A stretch of 64,000 nucleotides of DNA from positions 5,270,001 through 5,334,000 of the forward strand of contig JBAIAC010000021.1 in NCBI GenBank assembly GCA_037349315.1, in the 5' to 3' direction. The position numbers and the translations under genes are program-made. The number at the start of each line of letters is the position of its first letter. The first letter of the stretch is position 1. The notes beneath the pieces were generated by a model, which searched no databases, had not been told where the DNA came from, and saw only the letters and a program-made list of their open reading frames with translations. This stretch comes from Chelydra serpentina (taxonomy: Eukaryota; Chordata; Testudines; Chelydridae). This document shows positions 46,101 to 53,957 of the stretch, piece by piece.

Positions 46101-48985
46101 TGTACTAGCTCAGTGCATCCTTGCCTAGACATCTCCTGGCTAGAGCAGCATGGTCCCCTTGTTGGGAGGGAGATCTGTGTCATTTGGGAGGTGATGCATA
46201 AAGGAAATAAGAGGATCTCAGAGCCTGGAGGGCTGTTCTGTGTTTCCTGTTGGATCCTATCTTCCATTCTCATTTAAAGGAAAGATGACTGAGCTACATG
46301 GGTATAGCAGGAGCCCTTATTAGATCCACACCACAGTCACGGGAGGGGGTTTCCCCCCCCACTCCCCACTTTAAATGCAAATCACTGGCTACAAGAGGAG
46401 ACTTGTCCTGTGCTGCTGCTGCTGCCCCCCACCTCCATGTATGTGGTTGCCCAGAGAGCTCAGTTCTCCAGCACACAGGCCAAGCTCCATCCCACTAGCT
46501 GCCACTATAGGGCATATACCCTAGAAGTGAAATGGGAGGAGTGCCCAGGATGAAGGGATTTGTGGTAGGGCTTTCTGCCAAAAGCATCTACCCAAAGGAG
46601 AGAGGCTTCCCTGGCATCACTCTTGCTTGCTGGTGGCTGCAGAGAATGCACCATGGCACAGAGAGGGGTGGGGAAGCCTTGCCAGCAACACCTAGAAAGA
46701 TGAGTCCCTTCCACAAGGAGGAGAGACCAGCCACTGAGCCCCTAAACTCAGGCCTTGCCCCCAACAAGAGGTCCCAGCTCCTCCCAGAAGTCCTTTACCG
46801 GTGGTCCGTTGAGTTTCAGATCTGGAAATTTCTGCCTCTCCAAGTCAGCATCGCCCAGGAAACGGCCGTTCTGAAACAAACCACATCAACTCGTTATAAT
46901 GCATCGTCCTGTTGCCTCCAAGCAAGAAAGGCCAGGCCTCATGCCCTTGGGGTTAGCGCCCCACTCCACCTTGTGAAGACTGTACTGACAGCTTCACACC
47001 CTAGTCTCCGCTCCAGACTCAGCAGCAGCCAATTCCAGTGCGCCAGAGGTTAGCAGCAGGTAGAGGTGGTAAGAGCAGCCAGGGCGATTCCATGCCCTGA
47101 GATCTCAATCCCCTAGGTGAAGACACAAGATCTGGGCATGGTGCTGCAGAGGTTTGTGCTACACAGCCAAGCAGGAGACCGATGCTGTTCGCCCGTGCAG
47201 TCTGGAGAGTCCCCAGGAGGAGTTAATAAGCAGCCATCTCTAGTGCTCCACCCTCCAGACATCCCAGGGCTCCACATGGCGGCCAGACTCTTTATAACTC
47301 CATGTACCTCCTACCAGAAGGGCTAAGGCCCCCTTTTGGGCACGCACACCCCAACTCCACCAGAGAGAGACGAGACAAGACATTTCACATCTTCTTTTGA
47401 TGTGGAAGCCACAGGCCACCAGATGACACATCAGGGAGATTAGAGGGAACAGCGTGGGAAGTCAAAAGCAGACCACAAAGTGTAATGGCTTTTCACTGCC
47501 TATGATCTTCACACACACTCACTTCTCCTCCCACTTACGGCCCAGGGAATTGTTCCCCCGCCACCCTTTTGAAGAATAGAAATCCACTTGTCTAACTCCA
47601 ATGTGGCCTGGGAAGTTTCCTCTCAGTAGCACCAGTATCCCCAGCCAGACAACCAAACCCCTGTGCCCAACATTGCCAGTGCAGCTGTCCTCTGGCCCTT
47701 TAAAACAGGGCACAGAGGATCTTGACTTCTTCCCTTTAACAAAACCCAACAGAAGAGTGTAAGATAGCCACAAGAAGAAAAAGGAGATCAAGCCAGATCC
47801 ACCGCAGCAGGCAGTATAAGTTAAGAGCCCTGGAGACTCAGGCAGACTCTTCCCTCATCCCCTCCTGGCACTTGCCCTGTCCCATTTACCTACTCAGTGT
47901 TTAAAGGTGTTAGCCTAGGACTTCAGAGTAGGGTATTGAACCCAGATCTCTGCCACACTAGACCTGCGTGAGCCTGGGAAAGTCATTTGATCTCTTGGTC
48001 TCAGTTCCCCATCGGGAGCGATGAGGATAACAGCAGCTCTGCCTGCCACACAAGGCTAGGGGATGGGTAAATACATTGACTATTATGAGGTGCCCAGACA
48101 CTGTGACAGTGGGAGCCACAAACACAACATGGCCTCTAGATTGGTGCAGCAGCAGATTCTTTGGGGTGGGGGGGTGGGGGGAGAAAGGAAGAAGAGGAGG
48201 AGAGCAACACTTAGCTAGAGCTCAGAGTGCCACTCAAAGCCTCAGAGAGTTCCTGGACTCTGCCTGCCACATCCCCAGGGTGGGCACTTTGCAAAACAGG
48301 CGTCATGTCCCCAGGTTAGAGAGGATACCAGACAAGCACCACAGGAGAGCAGAGATGCCAGTACCTCCTGCCTCACAACCAGTTACAAGGCTTTTGGGGC
48401 AAGGGAGCCAGAGGCCCCTAGTTTTCTGGCCAGGGCTGCACCTGTCAGAGTCCTGATCCACGAGTCTACAGCACTATGCATCTGCTCCCCAGCACACTAA
48501 TACTACACTCAGATGTATGGGGGGGGGCCCTCTATGCATCAGTGAGGGGGTCAAGCAATGCCACCTCACACCCCCAGACCTGAAGTTCATCTGGTAAATT
48601 CTTACAGCAGTTATTCAAATCCATTGGGTGCAGAGACAGCTCCTCTGTGAGGGGTGCCAGTCGGGAGGGGACAGGGCAATTCTGATAGGAGCCAGACTGC
48701 CAGATACTCTTCCCGCATCCACCAAAGTTCATGCAGGAGCAGCCACAAAAGGGCTCTGCCGAGCCCAGCTCTCCCCCAAGGAGGTTTTACCTGATGCCGG
48801 CGGGTGAGGGTGCCGTTGGCCATCGTCTGGCTGGCGTCCTGTGGGGAGACCCGGACGCGCTCCAGCTGCGCCGAGACGTGGCGCCGCTCCTCCTCCAGCG
48901 CCCGGGTCAGCTTCTCAAACTGCGCCTCCTGCTCCTTGACGGAGGCCAGGATGCTGGCAGTTGACTCCACTTCTGAGTCGTCCAT
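22137..48985 (-). CDS. CTNND1: p120-catenin (catenin delta-1), 19 coding exons, 954 residues
   Basis: p120-catenin binds the juxtamembrane tail of classical cadherins at adherens junctions, slows cadherin endocytosis, tunes RhoA/Rac activity, and can enter the nucleus to bind Kaiso. The 19 exons (listed separately) have GT-AG borders and consistent phases; coding length is 2865 nt with stop. Layout: N-terminal coiled coil (residues about 10-45), a regulatory region rich in Tyr/Gly with the YEDGYPG and DYGMMPDYG segments (about 143-345), an armadillo-repeat domain (about 350-830) with phrases such as [16 protein letters not shown] and [14 protein letters not shown], and a C-terminal tail ending QKI. 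The family's four alternative start Met residues appear at positions 1, 55, 102 and 325. CTNND2, ARVCF and PKP4 are relatives, but the N-terminus and tail match CTNND1. Confidence 0.97.
22392..22454 (-). CDS. CTNND1: CTNND1 exon B counterpart (63 nt, residues 931-951)
   Basis: Acceptor CTGCAG|GAAGAT and donor CCTATG|GTATGT, phase 0 to 0. It encodes [20 protein letters not shown] plus M. The mammalian exon B is recalled as 29 residues starting with a near-identical DEGQESL; this one is eight codons shorter, with the acidic middle simplified. Skipping keeps the frame and would join the previous exon directly to QKI. Confidence 0.9.
22788..22888 (-). CDS. CTNND1: CTNND1 coding exon 17 (residues 897-930)
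   Basis: Acceptor AATCCAG|ACAACA and donor CTGATG|GTAAGA, 101 nt, ending in phase 0. It encodes [20 protein letters not shown] and [13 protein letters not shown]. Confidence 0.95.
23125..23172 (-). CDS. CTNND1: CTNND1 exon A counterpart (48 nt, residues 881-897)
   Basis: Acceptor CTCTAG|ATAAGA and donor GACCAG|GTAAGA, phase 1 to 1. It encodes [16 protein letters not shown]. From memory, the mammalian alternative exon A codes 21 residues with a closely similar start; this version is five codons shorter at its 3' end. Skipping would keep the frame. Confidence 0.9.
23625..23712 (-). CDS. CTNND1: CTNND1 coding exon 15 (residues 852-881)
   Basis: Acceptor TTTCAG|GTGAAT and donor AAGCAG|GTATGT, 88 nt. 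It encodes [20 protein letters not shown] and PLIDRNQKA in the C-terminal tail. Confidence 0.94.
24085..24430 (-). mobile_element. MIR-like SINE in a CTNND1 intron
   Basis: The plus strand reads as the reverse complement of MIR features: ATCTGAGCACCTCAAATACTG, CCCATTTGTCAAATGGG, then CTTGCCCAAGGTCACACAAGGAGAGCTGGGAACTGAACCCAGATGTCCAGAGTCCCAGGCCAGTGC. It is interrupted or diverged in the middle. Confidence 0.6.
24661..24775 (-). CDS. CTNND1: CTNND1 coding exon 14 (residues 813-851)
   Basis: Acceptor TTCCAG|GAATAG and donor TTCCAG|GTACCT, 115 nt, ending in phase 0. It encodes [20 protein letters not shown] and [15 protein letters not shown], the end of the armadillo domain. Confidence 0.96.
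24927..25119 (-). CDS. CTNND1: CTNND1 coding exon 13 (residues 749-813)
   Basis: Acceptor CTCTAG|GTAAAC and donor ATCTGG|GTAGGT, 193 nt. It encodes [40 protein letters not shown] and [15 protein letters not shown]. Confidence 0.96.
25559..25709 (-). CDS. CTNND1: CTNND1 coding exon 12 (residues 699-749)
   Basis: Acceptor CTGCAG|TATGGC and donor TGATAG|GTAAGG, 151 nt. It encodes [20 protein letters not shown] and [20 protein letters not shown], late armadillo repeats. Confidence 0.96.
26840..27175. repeat. DIRS copy 2 3' terminal repeat plus internal complementary region
   Basis: GTGCTCCACTTTAGGTGT or a close variant occurs at about 26857 and again at about 27150. Its complement GTGGAGCACCCACAAGGGGACACGTCTCGAAGAATCATCGTTAC lies between them at about 27065-27108, followed by AAGGTGAGTAAC. 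Arms flanking a GTTAC…GTGAGTAAC core match the layout in copies 1 and 3. Confidence 0.68.
27124..27958 (-). pseudogene. DIRS copy 2 tyrosine recombinase (broken)
   Basis: The frame 27958-27638 includes [16 protein letters not shown] with the first catalytic Arg. The separate frame 27333-27124 includes [14 protein letters not shown] with the nucleophilic Tyr context. The intervening H-x2-R region is not readable in one frame. It matches the recombinase of copy 1 in order and phrase. Confidence 0.65.
28642..29610 (-). pseudogene. DIRS copy 2 reverse transcriptase and RNase H (broken)
   Basis: Motif A region [16 protein letters not shown] (Asp replaced by Gly in LQGAYFHI), then [20 protein letters not shown] and [13 protein letters not shown] where YLDDW is expected, so the second catalytic Asp is Glu. 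RNase H shows [17 protein letters not shown]. The coding sequence is spread over at least three overlapping frames by small indels. Identified by its match to copies 1 and 3. Confidence 0.75.
30465..30767. mobile_element. 303-bp non-autonomous hAT element with 8-bp target-site duplication, inside DIRS copy 2 ORF1
   Basis: Terminal inverted repeats CAGGGGTAGGCAACCT and AGGTTGCCGACCCCTG match at 15 of 16 positions. The flanking octamer CTCTAAGA occurs at 30457-30464 and again at 30768-30775. The interior is A/T-rich without coding capacity. A truncated relative lies at 39392-39676. It disrupts the DIRS gag-like frame, so it arrived later. Confidence 0.92.
30776..32388 (-). pseudogene. DIRS copy 2 ORF1 (gag-like), broken
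   Basis: The core frame (down from 31316) contains IILPP-like lead sequence, [24 protein letters not shown] phrases and [20 protein letters not shown], then ends at the hAT insertion. Upstream, the frame 32388-32137 carries [20 protein letters not shown] and KCTHCTNL: three C-x2-C pairs that may bind zinc. Similar Cys clusters occur in copies 0 and 3. Stops and frame shifts lie between. Confidence 0.65.
33034..33293. mobile_element. 260-bp Harbinger-like MITE with TTA duplication and strong internal palindrome
   Basis: Borders GGGTACGTCTATACT and AGTGTGGACCAGCCC give weak terminal inverted repeats (about 10 of 15). TTA flanks both sides (33031-33033 and 33294-33296), the 3-bp target typical of PIF/Harbinger. 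At about 33083-33128 GGGATCGATTTTATCGCGTCT pairs with TAGACGTGATAAATCGATCCC. No coding capacity. Confidence 0.7.
33500..33960. other. C-rich, Pro-codon-rich low-complexity stretch in a CTNND1 intron
   Basis: The stretch is skewed to C on the plus strand, with loosely repeated AGAAGCCC…ACCCCC and GGGGAAGCCCCAG phrases. It opens several long frames on both strands. I see no splice or motif support for coding. It may be a decayed repeat. Confidence 0.5.
34146..34273 (-). CDS. CTNND1: CTNND1 coding exon 11 (residues 656-698)
   Basis: Acceptor TTCTAG|GGTATG and donor TGGACG|GTGAGT, 128 nt, ending in phase 0. It encodes [20 protein letters not shown] and [18 protein letters not shown]. The next intron (34145-25710) is the largest in the gene and carries a full DIRS element. 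Confidence 0.96.
35500..35690 (-). mobile_element. MIR-like SINE in a CTNND1 intron
   Basis: Reverse-complement MIR features: GAGGCAGGGTACTGTTATCCCTGTACAGATTGGGAACTGAGGCGAAG, CTTTCCCAAGGTCACAGTATGGC and CCAAGTCCTAGGCTAGTGCCCTGACCACTGCACCATCCTCC. Confidence 0.7.
35878..35946 (-). CDS. CTNND1: CTNND1 coding exon 10 (residues 633-655)
   Basis: Acceptor TTGAAG|GCAAAA and donor GCAAAAG|GTATAC, 69 nt, phase 1 to 1. It encodes [20 protein letters not shown], the rest of the loop insert within the armadillo domain. Confidence 0.95.
36216..36233 (-). CDS. CTNND1: CTNND1 microexon C (18 nt, residues 627-632)
   Basis: Acceptor CAGTAG|ATGAGT and donor CCAGAG|GTGAGT enclose just 18 nt, phase 1 to 1, coding DEWFSR. 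It corresponds to the alternatively spliced exon C of mammalian CTNND1. Inclusion separates the basic residues KKGK from GKKP, a loop described as a nuclear localisation signal. Skipping keeps the frame. Confidence 0.92.
36586..36739 (-). CDS. CTNND1: CTNND1 coding exon 8 (residues 576-627)
   Basis: Acceptor TTTCAG|CTGGTG after a long C-rich tract, donor GCAAAG|GTAATG, 154 nt. It encodes [20 protein letters not shown] and ends [10 protein letters not shown], the first half of the basic cluster that the next exon can split. Confidence 0.95.
37376..37493 (-). CDS. CTNND1: CTNND1 coding exon 7 (residues 536-575)
   Basis: Acceptor CTCTAG|AAACGT and donor AGCAAG|GTAATG, 118 nt, ending in phase 0. 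It encodes [18 protein letters not shown] and [17 protein letters not shown]. Confidence 0.95.
37911..38094 (-). CDS. CTNND1: CTNND1 coding exon 6 (residues 475-536)
   Basis: Acceptor TCTCAG|GGACGT and donor CCTTAG|GTATAT, 184 nt. It encodes armadillo sequence [40 protein letters not shown] and [16 protein letters not shown]. Confidence 0.96.
38179..38642 (-). CDS. CTNND1: CTNND1 coding exon 5 (residues 320-475, start of armadillo domain)
   Basis: Acceptor CTGCAG|GAGTTATG and donor TCACAG|GTAATG, 464 nt. It encodes [18 protein letters not shown] (fourth start Met at residue 325), then the first armadillo repeats: [54 protein letters not shown]. The acceptor is a tandem CAG|GAG type, so one residue could be lost by using the second AG. 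Confidence 0.96.
39392..39676. mobile_element. Truncated hAT MITE related to the 30465-30767 element
   Basis: It aligns by eye with the 303-bp element from CCAAAGGC through the A/T-rich core (ACTTATAGAAAGAGGCC, ATGTATTACTGGCACGC) to the end GGTTGCCCGACCCCTG. The first roughly 30 bases, including the left terminal repeat, are missing. It lies in the 6.4-kb CTNND1 intron. Confidence 0.85.
40413..41913. mobile_element. 1.5-kb fold-back hAT element with 8-bp target-site duplication and transposase C-terminus in both arms
   Basis: Borders TAGGGCTGTC and GACAGCCCTA are flanked by GTTTGTTT on each side (40405-40412 and 41914-41921). The left arm (about 40413-41010) is the diverged reverse complement of the right arm (about 41395-41913), with a non-repeated centre. 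Both arms encode, in opposite orientations, the hAT dimerisation-type segment [20 protein letters not shown] (plus, about 41415-41475) and [19 protein letters not shown] (minus, about 40985-40925). The centre has a plus frame with [20 protein letters not shown] and [11 protein letters not shown], upstream transposase sequence. Remaining domains are absent. Confidence 0.87.
42190..42420. mobile_element. Possible DNA-transposon MITE
   Basis: The stretch with CCAGGCCTGAAAC…GCACTAGTAGAGACATACCTATACAG…GTTTGCTGGTATAGCTACGCCTGCAAAAC…AGTATAGACAAGGCAC resembles chelonian MITE ends (TAGACAAGG or its complement). I cannot define terminal repeats or a duplication. Confidence 0.35.
42421..44900. other. 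Intron sequence with no recognised feature
   Basis: I find no splice-supported exon, repeat border or conserved motif in this part of the 6.4-kb CTNND1 intron, apart from a G-rich run at 44583-44600. The short open frames do not look protein-like. Confidence 0.5.
45023..45555 (-). CDS. CTNND1: CTNND1 coding exon 4 (residues 143-320, regulatory region)
   Basis: Acceptor CTTCAG|GTGAAG and donor ACTCAG|GTAGGA, 533 nt, phase 0 to 2. It begins [14 protein letters not shown] and carries the Tyr-rich regulatory segment: [49 protein letters not shown]. In mammals this region holds the main Src-family phosphorylation sites. The first codon is GTG, not a start. Confidence 0.96.
45846..46004 (-). CDS. 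CTNND1: CTNND1 coding exon 3 (residues 90-142)
   Basis: Acceptor TCCCAG|GACCGC and donor ACCACG|GTGAGG, 159 nt. It encodes [18 protein letters not shown] and ends [16 protein letters not shown]. Met 102 in STIPRM is the start of the shorter isoform 3 type in mammals. Confidence 0.96.
46799..46870 (-). CDS. CTNND1: CTNND1 coding exon 2 (residues 66-89)
   Basis: Acceptor TTTCAG|AACGGC and donor CCACCG|GTAAAG. It is 72 nt, phase 0 to 0, and encodes [15 protein letters not shown]…NGPP. As a phase-symmetric exon it could be skipped without a frameshift. Confidence 0.95.
47905..48120 (+). mobile_element. MIR-like SINE in a CTNND1 intron
   Basis: Phrases TTGAACCCAGATCTCTGCCACACTAGACC, GAGCCTGGGAAAGTCATTTGATCTCTTGGTCTCAGTTCCCCATCGGGAG and ATTATGAGGTGCCCAGACACTGTGAC occur in MIR order. 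Confidence 0.65.
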
Positions 48986-49096
48986 GGTGACGAGGGCCCC
49001 ACACAGGGGGTGGGGAGGAAGGGAGGGTGTAGGGCACGGGGCGTGTGAGAGAACCAGCGTCGAGTAGGAGTGGGGGAGAAAGAGGGGAAGGAGCCC
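48791..49096 (-). other. CTNND1: CTNND1 first coding exon including part of the 5'UTR
   Basis: The coding part is 48985-48791 (65 codons, phase 0 end), with donor CATCAG|GTAAAA. It encodes [16 protein letters not shown] and the coiled coil [18 protein letters not shown], with the second start Met at residue 55 ([11 protein letters not shown]). The ATG context is GTCACCATGG, close to the Kozak consensus. The 5' border is uncertain: no AG lies in the roughly 110 bases before the ATG. The nearest candidates are just above 49096 or 49100, after a pyrimidine tract at about 49115-49145. Confidence 0.85.
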
Positions 49097-52000
49097 CTCA
49101 CTTCACGACATACAGTTGAGGGAAGGAAGGAGAGAAGAGATCAGAGGAGACAGATGAAATATCAATCCCAAGGCCAAGTTCTCTCAGCACTCAAAAGAAA
49201 GAGCAAGTGTCAATTCTGCCACCCTCCCCAGGGGACCATAGCAGCGGCTGGCCCAGGCAACTGTCCTGCCACACATGGCAGAAGTGTCACCTCTACTACA
49301 GGAAACCCTGATCTGTGCTGTCGGCAGCTCCTGCCCTCAAGTCTAGGAATGAGACTTTTCAGTCTTCCTTCTTTGACGAAGGCCTCACCAGGATAGGATC
49401 TGTACGGGCAAGGCAGTTCTCTACCACCCCCGTGCAGTCCTGCCAGAGCCAATCTTCTCTCCTCTAAAGGGCTCCCTTGATGTATAGGAAGGGAGCCAAC
49501 CCTGACCAGGAGAGAAGCATCTGTAAGTAGCCCAGAGGGAAATCTCCAGAGCCAGTAGTACTTAAAACACTCACATTTTATTCAAGAGGCATCTAACACT
49601 CCCCCTCTCACTACCTGGTAGAAGGAAGGGTGAGTGACACAGTCATAGGACAGGTGGTGATAAGTCTGGCTGGAAGGGAGAGAGGAATCATAGGTGCCTT
49701 CACCAGCTCCAGGTGAGAAAAGGCCTTCTAGGGAGTTTTGGTGGGTATCTGCTCTGGTAAGGGGAGAGGCTTCTTGCCACCCCATTCATTGATGGAGGCA
49801 GAGTGTTGCAGTTTAGAGGATTACCTACTTGATCTGTGAGACCCAACCCAGTCCATGCTAATTCAGTACAGTTTCACAAATCCCATTAGGCACTGTTCCC
49901 CTAATGGGTCCCTGCCCCATGAGGAACAGTTAACTTCCACATTAACTTTAGACAATAGGTCTCACTGGGTTGAGATTCATAGGACACTCGGACAACCTGT
50001 GTGGAAGGTCTGTGTCCCTAAATCCTAAAGGAGCAGGAGTCGCACTGCCCTCTGACACACCTTCTGTATTTGCAGAGAATTACATATAGTGAAAAAAGGA
50101 AGAAATCAAAGATTTTAATTAAATATTAAAATAAATAGTTTTCCATACACACCTGTAAGGAAGGAAGGTCGGATTTGATTGGCTAAGGCACAGCACAGCC
50201 AGGTCTAGATGCAAAAAATCATAGGAGAAGCAGCCCAGCCACCACCAGTGAGGAAGCAGGAGGGAAGAGAGCTGTAGAAACAGTAGGGGAAAACCTGAGT
50301 GAACATAATGAAGGGAAGGAGGCAGAGGGCAGGCTGGAACTGAACAGGAGTGAAGGTGATTATGGGAGGTGACATGGAATTGCTCAATGGTGACCTTCAA
50401 GTACCATTTCCACCCCCTTCTGCAAGGGATGGGGATGGTCATGGGAGAAGAGAATGCCTCTCATCCGTGGGGGCTCCTCAGGGTCAGCTGTACACACCTT
50501 GTGCAGCATTCAACACAGCAGATCTTTACTTCCTGCTGCAAACTGGCTCTAACCAGACCTGCCCCCGTACTGCCTACCCAATTCAAGGTTGCCGGTCCCC
50601 ACTACTTCATACAGTCTTCCAGATGCACTCCCACTAGTTCACCAGGGCAAGGTAGCCTTTCACTGACACCCTCAGCACCCACACTCCTGAGAAACCTACA
50701 CTGGAGTCAAGGGGTAGGCCCCCCTCCTTCACCCATCTCAGAGCCACCACGTCCCAGCATGTTTGCTAAGATACTTTAGCAACAGATACAGCCATGACAG
50801 GGCATGTGGGAACTAGTCTGGCTTCTGCACCAGCTGCCTTGGCTCACTTTCCCACGCTCCCCAGCAAGACAACAGTGTGTGGAGAGTGGGCTGCATGCAG
50901 GCTGTGCAGCAAACATTACAAGGAAGACATGGGCACTGTTTGAAAAACAGACACAGGGACAGGAAGTCTGTGCTGCATTTCTTCCCCTCCAAAGTATGCC
51001 CTGCCCCACTCCTGCTGATGTCCCCCACAACCCATTGCACCCTGCTATTCCAACCCTGGGCTCCACCTATGCCCCTCAAACCCAATATACAGCAAACCTA
51101 GTTACTCCAATGCACGGATCTCTAAAGCAGAGGCCTTCTAGTCATTTCACTTGTAACAGTAAAATCAAACCACCCTTTTACCAGGTCTTATTCCTTCATC
51201 GTCCAAGACCTCTTTAGACATACAATAGCCTTCTTGGCTTCAATTCTTATCAGGCATTACAGCACAGAGAGGACTTTGAGCTCAGCAAGAGATTTTTAAT
51301 TTGCTTTGGAGACGGTCTGAACTGCATTTCAACATCTGGTGGCCACCGCCCTGTAATCTTCCTTCACCAATAAAAAAAAATCCAGTTCTACTGCTGGGTA
51401 CATGCTAAGCATGAAGAAGAGACCATGATATGCACTCACACACACCCATTCCCACCAGCACTTGCCTCCTCTCCCAACACACAAGTCAGTTTGCTTTATG
51501 TCCAGCACTCATCCTATTCCAGTTGGGCTGCAACTCAGCAAGCGGATAGGTTCTGCAGGTACCTAGCAGGCCTGCCGGGCTTTGCAAGAGTGTGGGGGAG
51601 GGAGATCCCAGTATAAACTAGAAACTACCCGGAGCCCAGCTGCTGGCAATATCTAAGCTTTAGTTTAAAAAATAAATGAAATAAAAAGGTCTTATGTTTC
51701 AAGCCTTCATGATTAAAGAAAACTTTTGAGATGCATCTTGATGCTGCAACACCTGCCTGAGTCCACAGAGAGCCTGACACACAACTCGGGGGGGGGGGGG
51801 GGGGGGGGGGCGCGGCATGCAGCAGTTTCATCATGGCTTGCCAGAGTGGTCTTAGTGCCACTCCCCCCCCCCCACACACACACACTTCTGCTTAATGGTG
51901 GAATACCCCCTCTGCCAGGATGGACCCCTTTTCCACATGTAAACCTTGGTCATGGTTTTGGGGTGAGAAAGAGGCCCCAGTCTGTCCAGAGAAAAGTGAT

Positions 52001-52650
52001 TGCAGGTTGCCTGCTAGCCCCAAATGGTTGGAGAGTGTGACTTTCCACTGCCACTCTAAGCAATGGGGAGGGGCTGGGCCCCAGGCTGTCCATGGGCTCC
52101 AGTATTGATGGGGTACTGAGGCAAGGTTGGGGGAGGGGGGGGGAGGGGGGAAGTGGCGGGACACAGACCTGTAGTCAGAGAGAGTGCAAGCCAAAACTTT
52201 GAAACAAGGCAGTACTGCTGACTTGACAGACAGAAACCTCCCTCCCTCCCCACTTCACTATCTAATGGCCAAGGACTGCCCTGAGGTGCTAGCTAGTGAA
52301 ACACAGGGAACCAGCTCCTTCTCCAAGGATTGAGCTTAATCACACCCCTTGGGTCTCATAAGCAAAGGGGCTTTTGAAAGACATTGCCAGAACCTTTGGC
52401 CTATTTCTTTTGCTTCTCCAATGTTAGTTTCCAGAGCAGAATTTTGCCCTGTGCTCCACCCTGGGGGAAAAAGCCACCCCCTCCCCAAAGACCATTCGTT
52501 TAGGGGCCTGCCACCCAATCACAGCAGAGTCATTATTAGACAGATACTCCTGTCTTCATAGCACATTTGGGACAACAGCTCCTCACCCGTCCTCCCTTGG
52601 CATCAGCTGCCCTGTTAGCCATGTGGAATAGGTAGTTTTCAAAGCAACGT
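49097..52650. other. Upstream non-coding region of CTNND1, no feature recognised
   Basis: This region would hold the first intron and perhaps non-coding 5' exons. I could not identify these without transcript evidence. No clear CpG island is visible. A 23-base G run lies at 51788-51810. Confidence 0.45.
51788..51810 (+). repeat. Uninterrupted run of 23 G
   Basis: A pure G run flanked by AACTC and CGCGGC, followed by a C-rich and CA-rich tract at about 51865-51886. It could form G-quadruplex structures. Length may be affected by assembly or sequencing error. Confidence 0.9.
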
Positions 52651-52654
52651 GAAG

Positions 52655-52870
52655 GACAGTCCAGTAGTCAGAGGATGAGCCTAGGACTTGGGAGCCCTGT
52701 GGTCGAGTCCCTACTCTGCCACAGACTTCCTGTATGGACCTTGGGCGAGTCATTTATCTTTATTATGCAGGAGGGAATTGAGGCAGAGAGCAGCTAATAG
52801 CTCCATCCTGCCTCACAGAGGTGTTGCAAGTATTTAAAAGATTGTGAGGTGCTCAAAATACTATGGTAAG
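52655..52870 (+). mobile_element. MIR-like SINE
   Basis: Phrases GGACTTGGGAGCCCTGTGGTCGAGTCCCTACTCTGCCACAGACTTCCTG, GACCTTGGGCGAGTCATTTATC and CCTCACAGAGGTGTTGCAAG…AGATTGTGAGGTGCTCAAAATACTATGG follow the MIR layout closely. Confidence 0.75.
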
Positions 52871-53957
52871 AGGTACCTAAAAGATATTGAAACCTTCTGC
52901 CTAGCTACCAGCTTAGGCCCAACTGGATGGGCATCTGTTGTCACTGGCACAGATCTGCACAAGAGCATACTTAGCAAGTCCATGCCCTTTGGGAATCTGG
53001 TTTTAACAGATGCATTTAGCCTGTTATTTAGCTCCTAACAATGCAATGAACAGAATGGTTAAGAGTATGATGTACAAGATATGGGAATGTAGCAGTAATG
53101 AGGCAGTTTCCTTCCTGTCTCCTTCACATTAGAGCCTGCAAGACACAGAGAAGGGGCGAGAATTCAGTTCCTTGCCCACTGTGTCCTTATTCCTGTGCTA
53201 TACCCAGTCACGTTGGGCTTCTCCAAGACTCAGCCAGACACCCTTCTGACCAAAATTACAATCCTAGAGTTTTCCACACAGTAGCCCACACAAGAGAAAA
53301 GGGTCAGACCTGCCATTACATTGAGGGAAAGGGAAGAGGCTATGACACCCTGAAATCTATGATCCCACCTCCCCTCAGGGGGAGAACCAGCACTGTAGAG
53401 AGATCAGTGGTCCCAGTCAGCCAGAGGGCACTTAAGATGGTGCCTTTGCTTCCCTCTACCCATGGCAGAATACATCTGTGTGAGCAGCACTCCAGACCAC
53501 GCAGACACCCACATGTCAGTCTGGTTCACTTGCTCAGGCTCAGCCTCGAGGGCCAGACTGCATCAAACACTCGGTCCACCAGATCAGGCCTGTCAAGTAT
53601 CTCTGACTAATGGATATAAACAGCCCCACGCTGGCACAAGTACTCCCCAATCAGAAACAAGTTACAATCTTCCTCCAGATGAGTGTGGGTAACAAGGAAC
53701 CTTGGCAGACCAAATGTTCATGGTTATTACCCCTTTATCACAGTAGCACCTTGGAGCCCTGTTGTGCTAGGTACTGTATATACACTGAGTTGTATAAGCT
53801 CTTCAGGGTAGTAGTGATCTAAAAAGGCAAGACAAAGGGCAGGAGGTGAAACAGGCAAAGCAACATACGAAAGGCTTCCCAGCAGGTCAGTGGGAGAGCT
53901 GGGGAAAGAACTCTCCCGAGTCCCATGCTAAGGCCTTTGCCCATCTCTGCTGTAGTG

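Noticed and set aside
22137..48985. Possibility that the CTNND1 sequence is a processed pseudogene or another delta-catenin family member
   Set aside because: Introns with GT-AG borders and intact phases exclude a processed copy; the N-terminal [11 protein letters not shown], exon C and QKI end match CTNND1 rather than CTNND2, ARVCF or PKP4.
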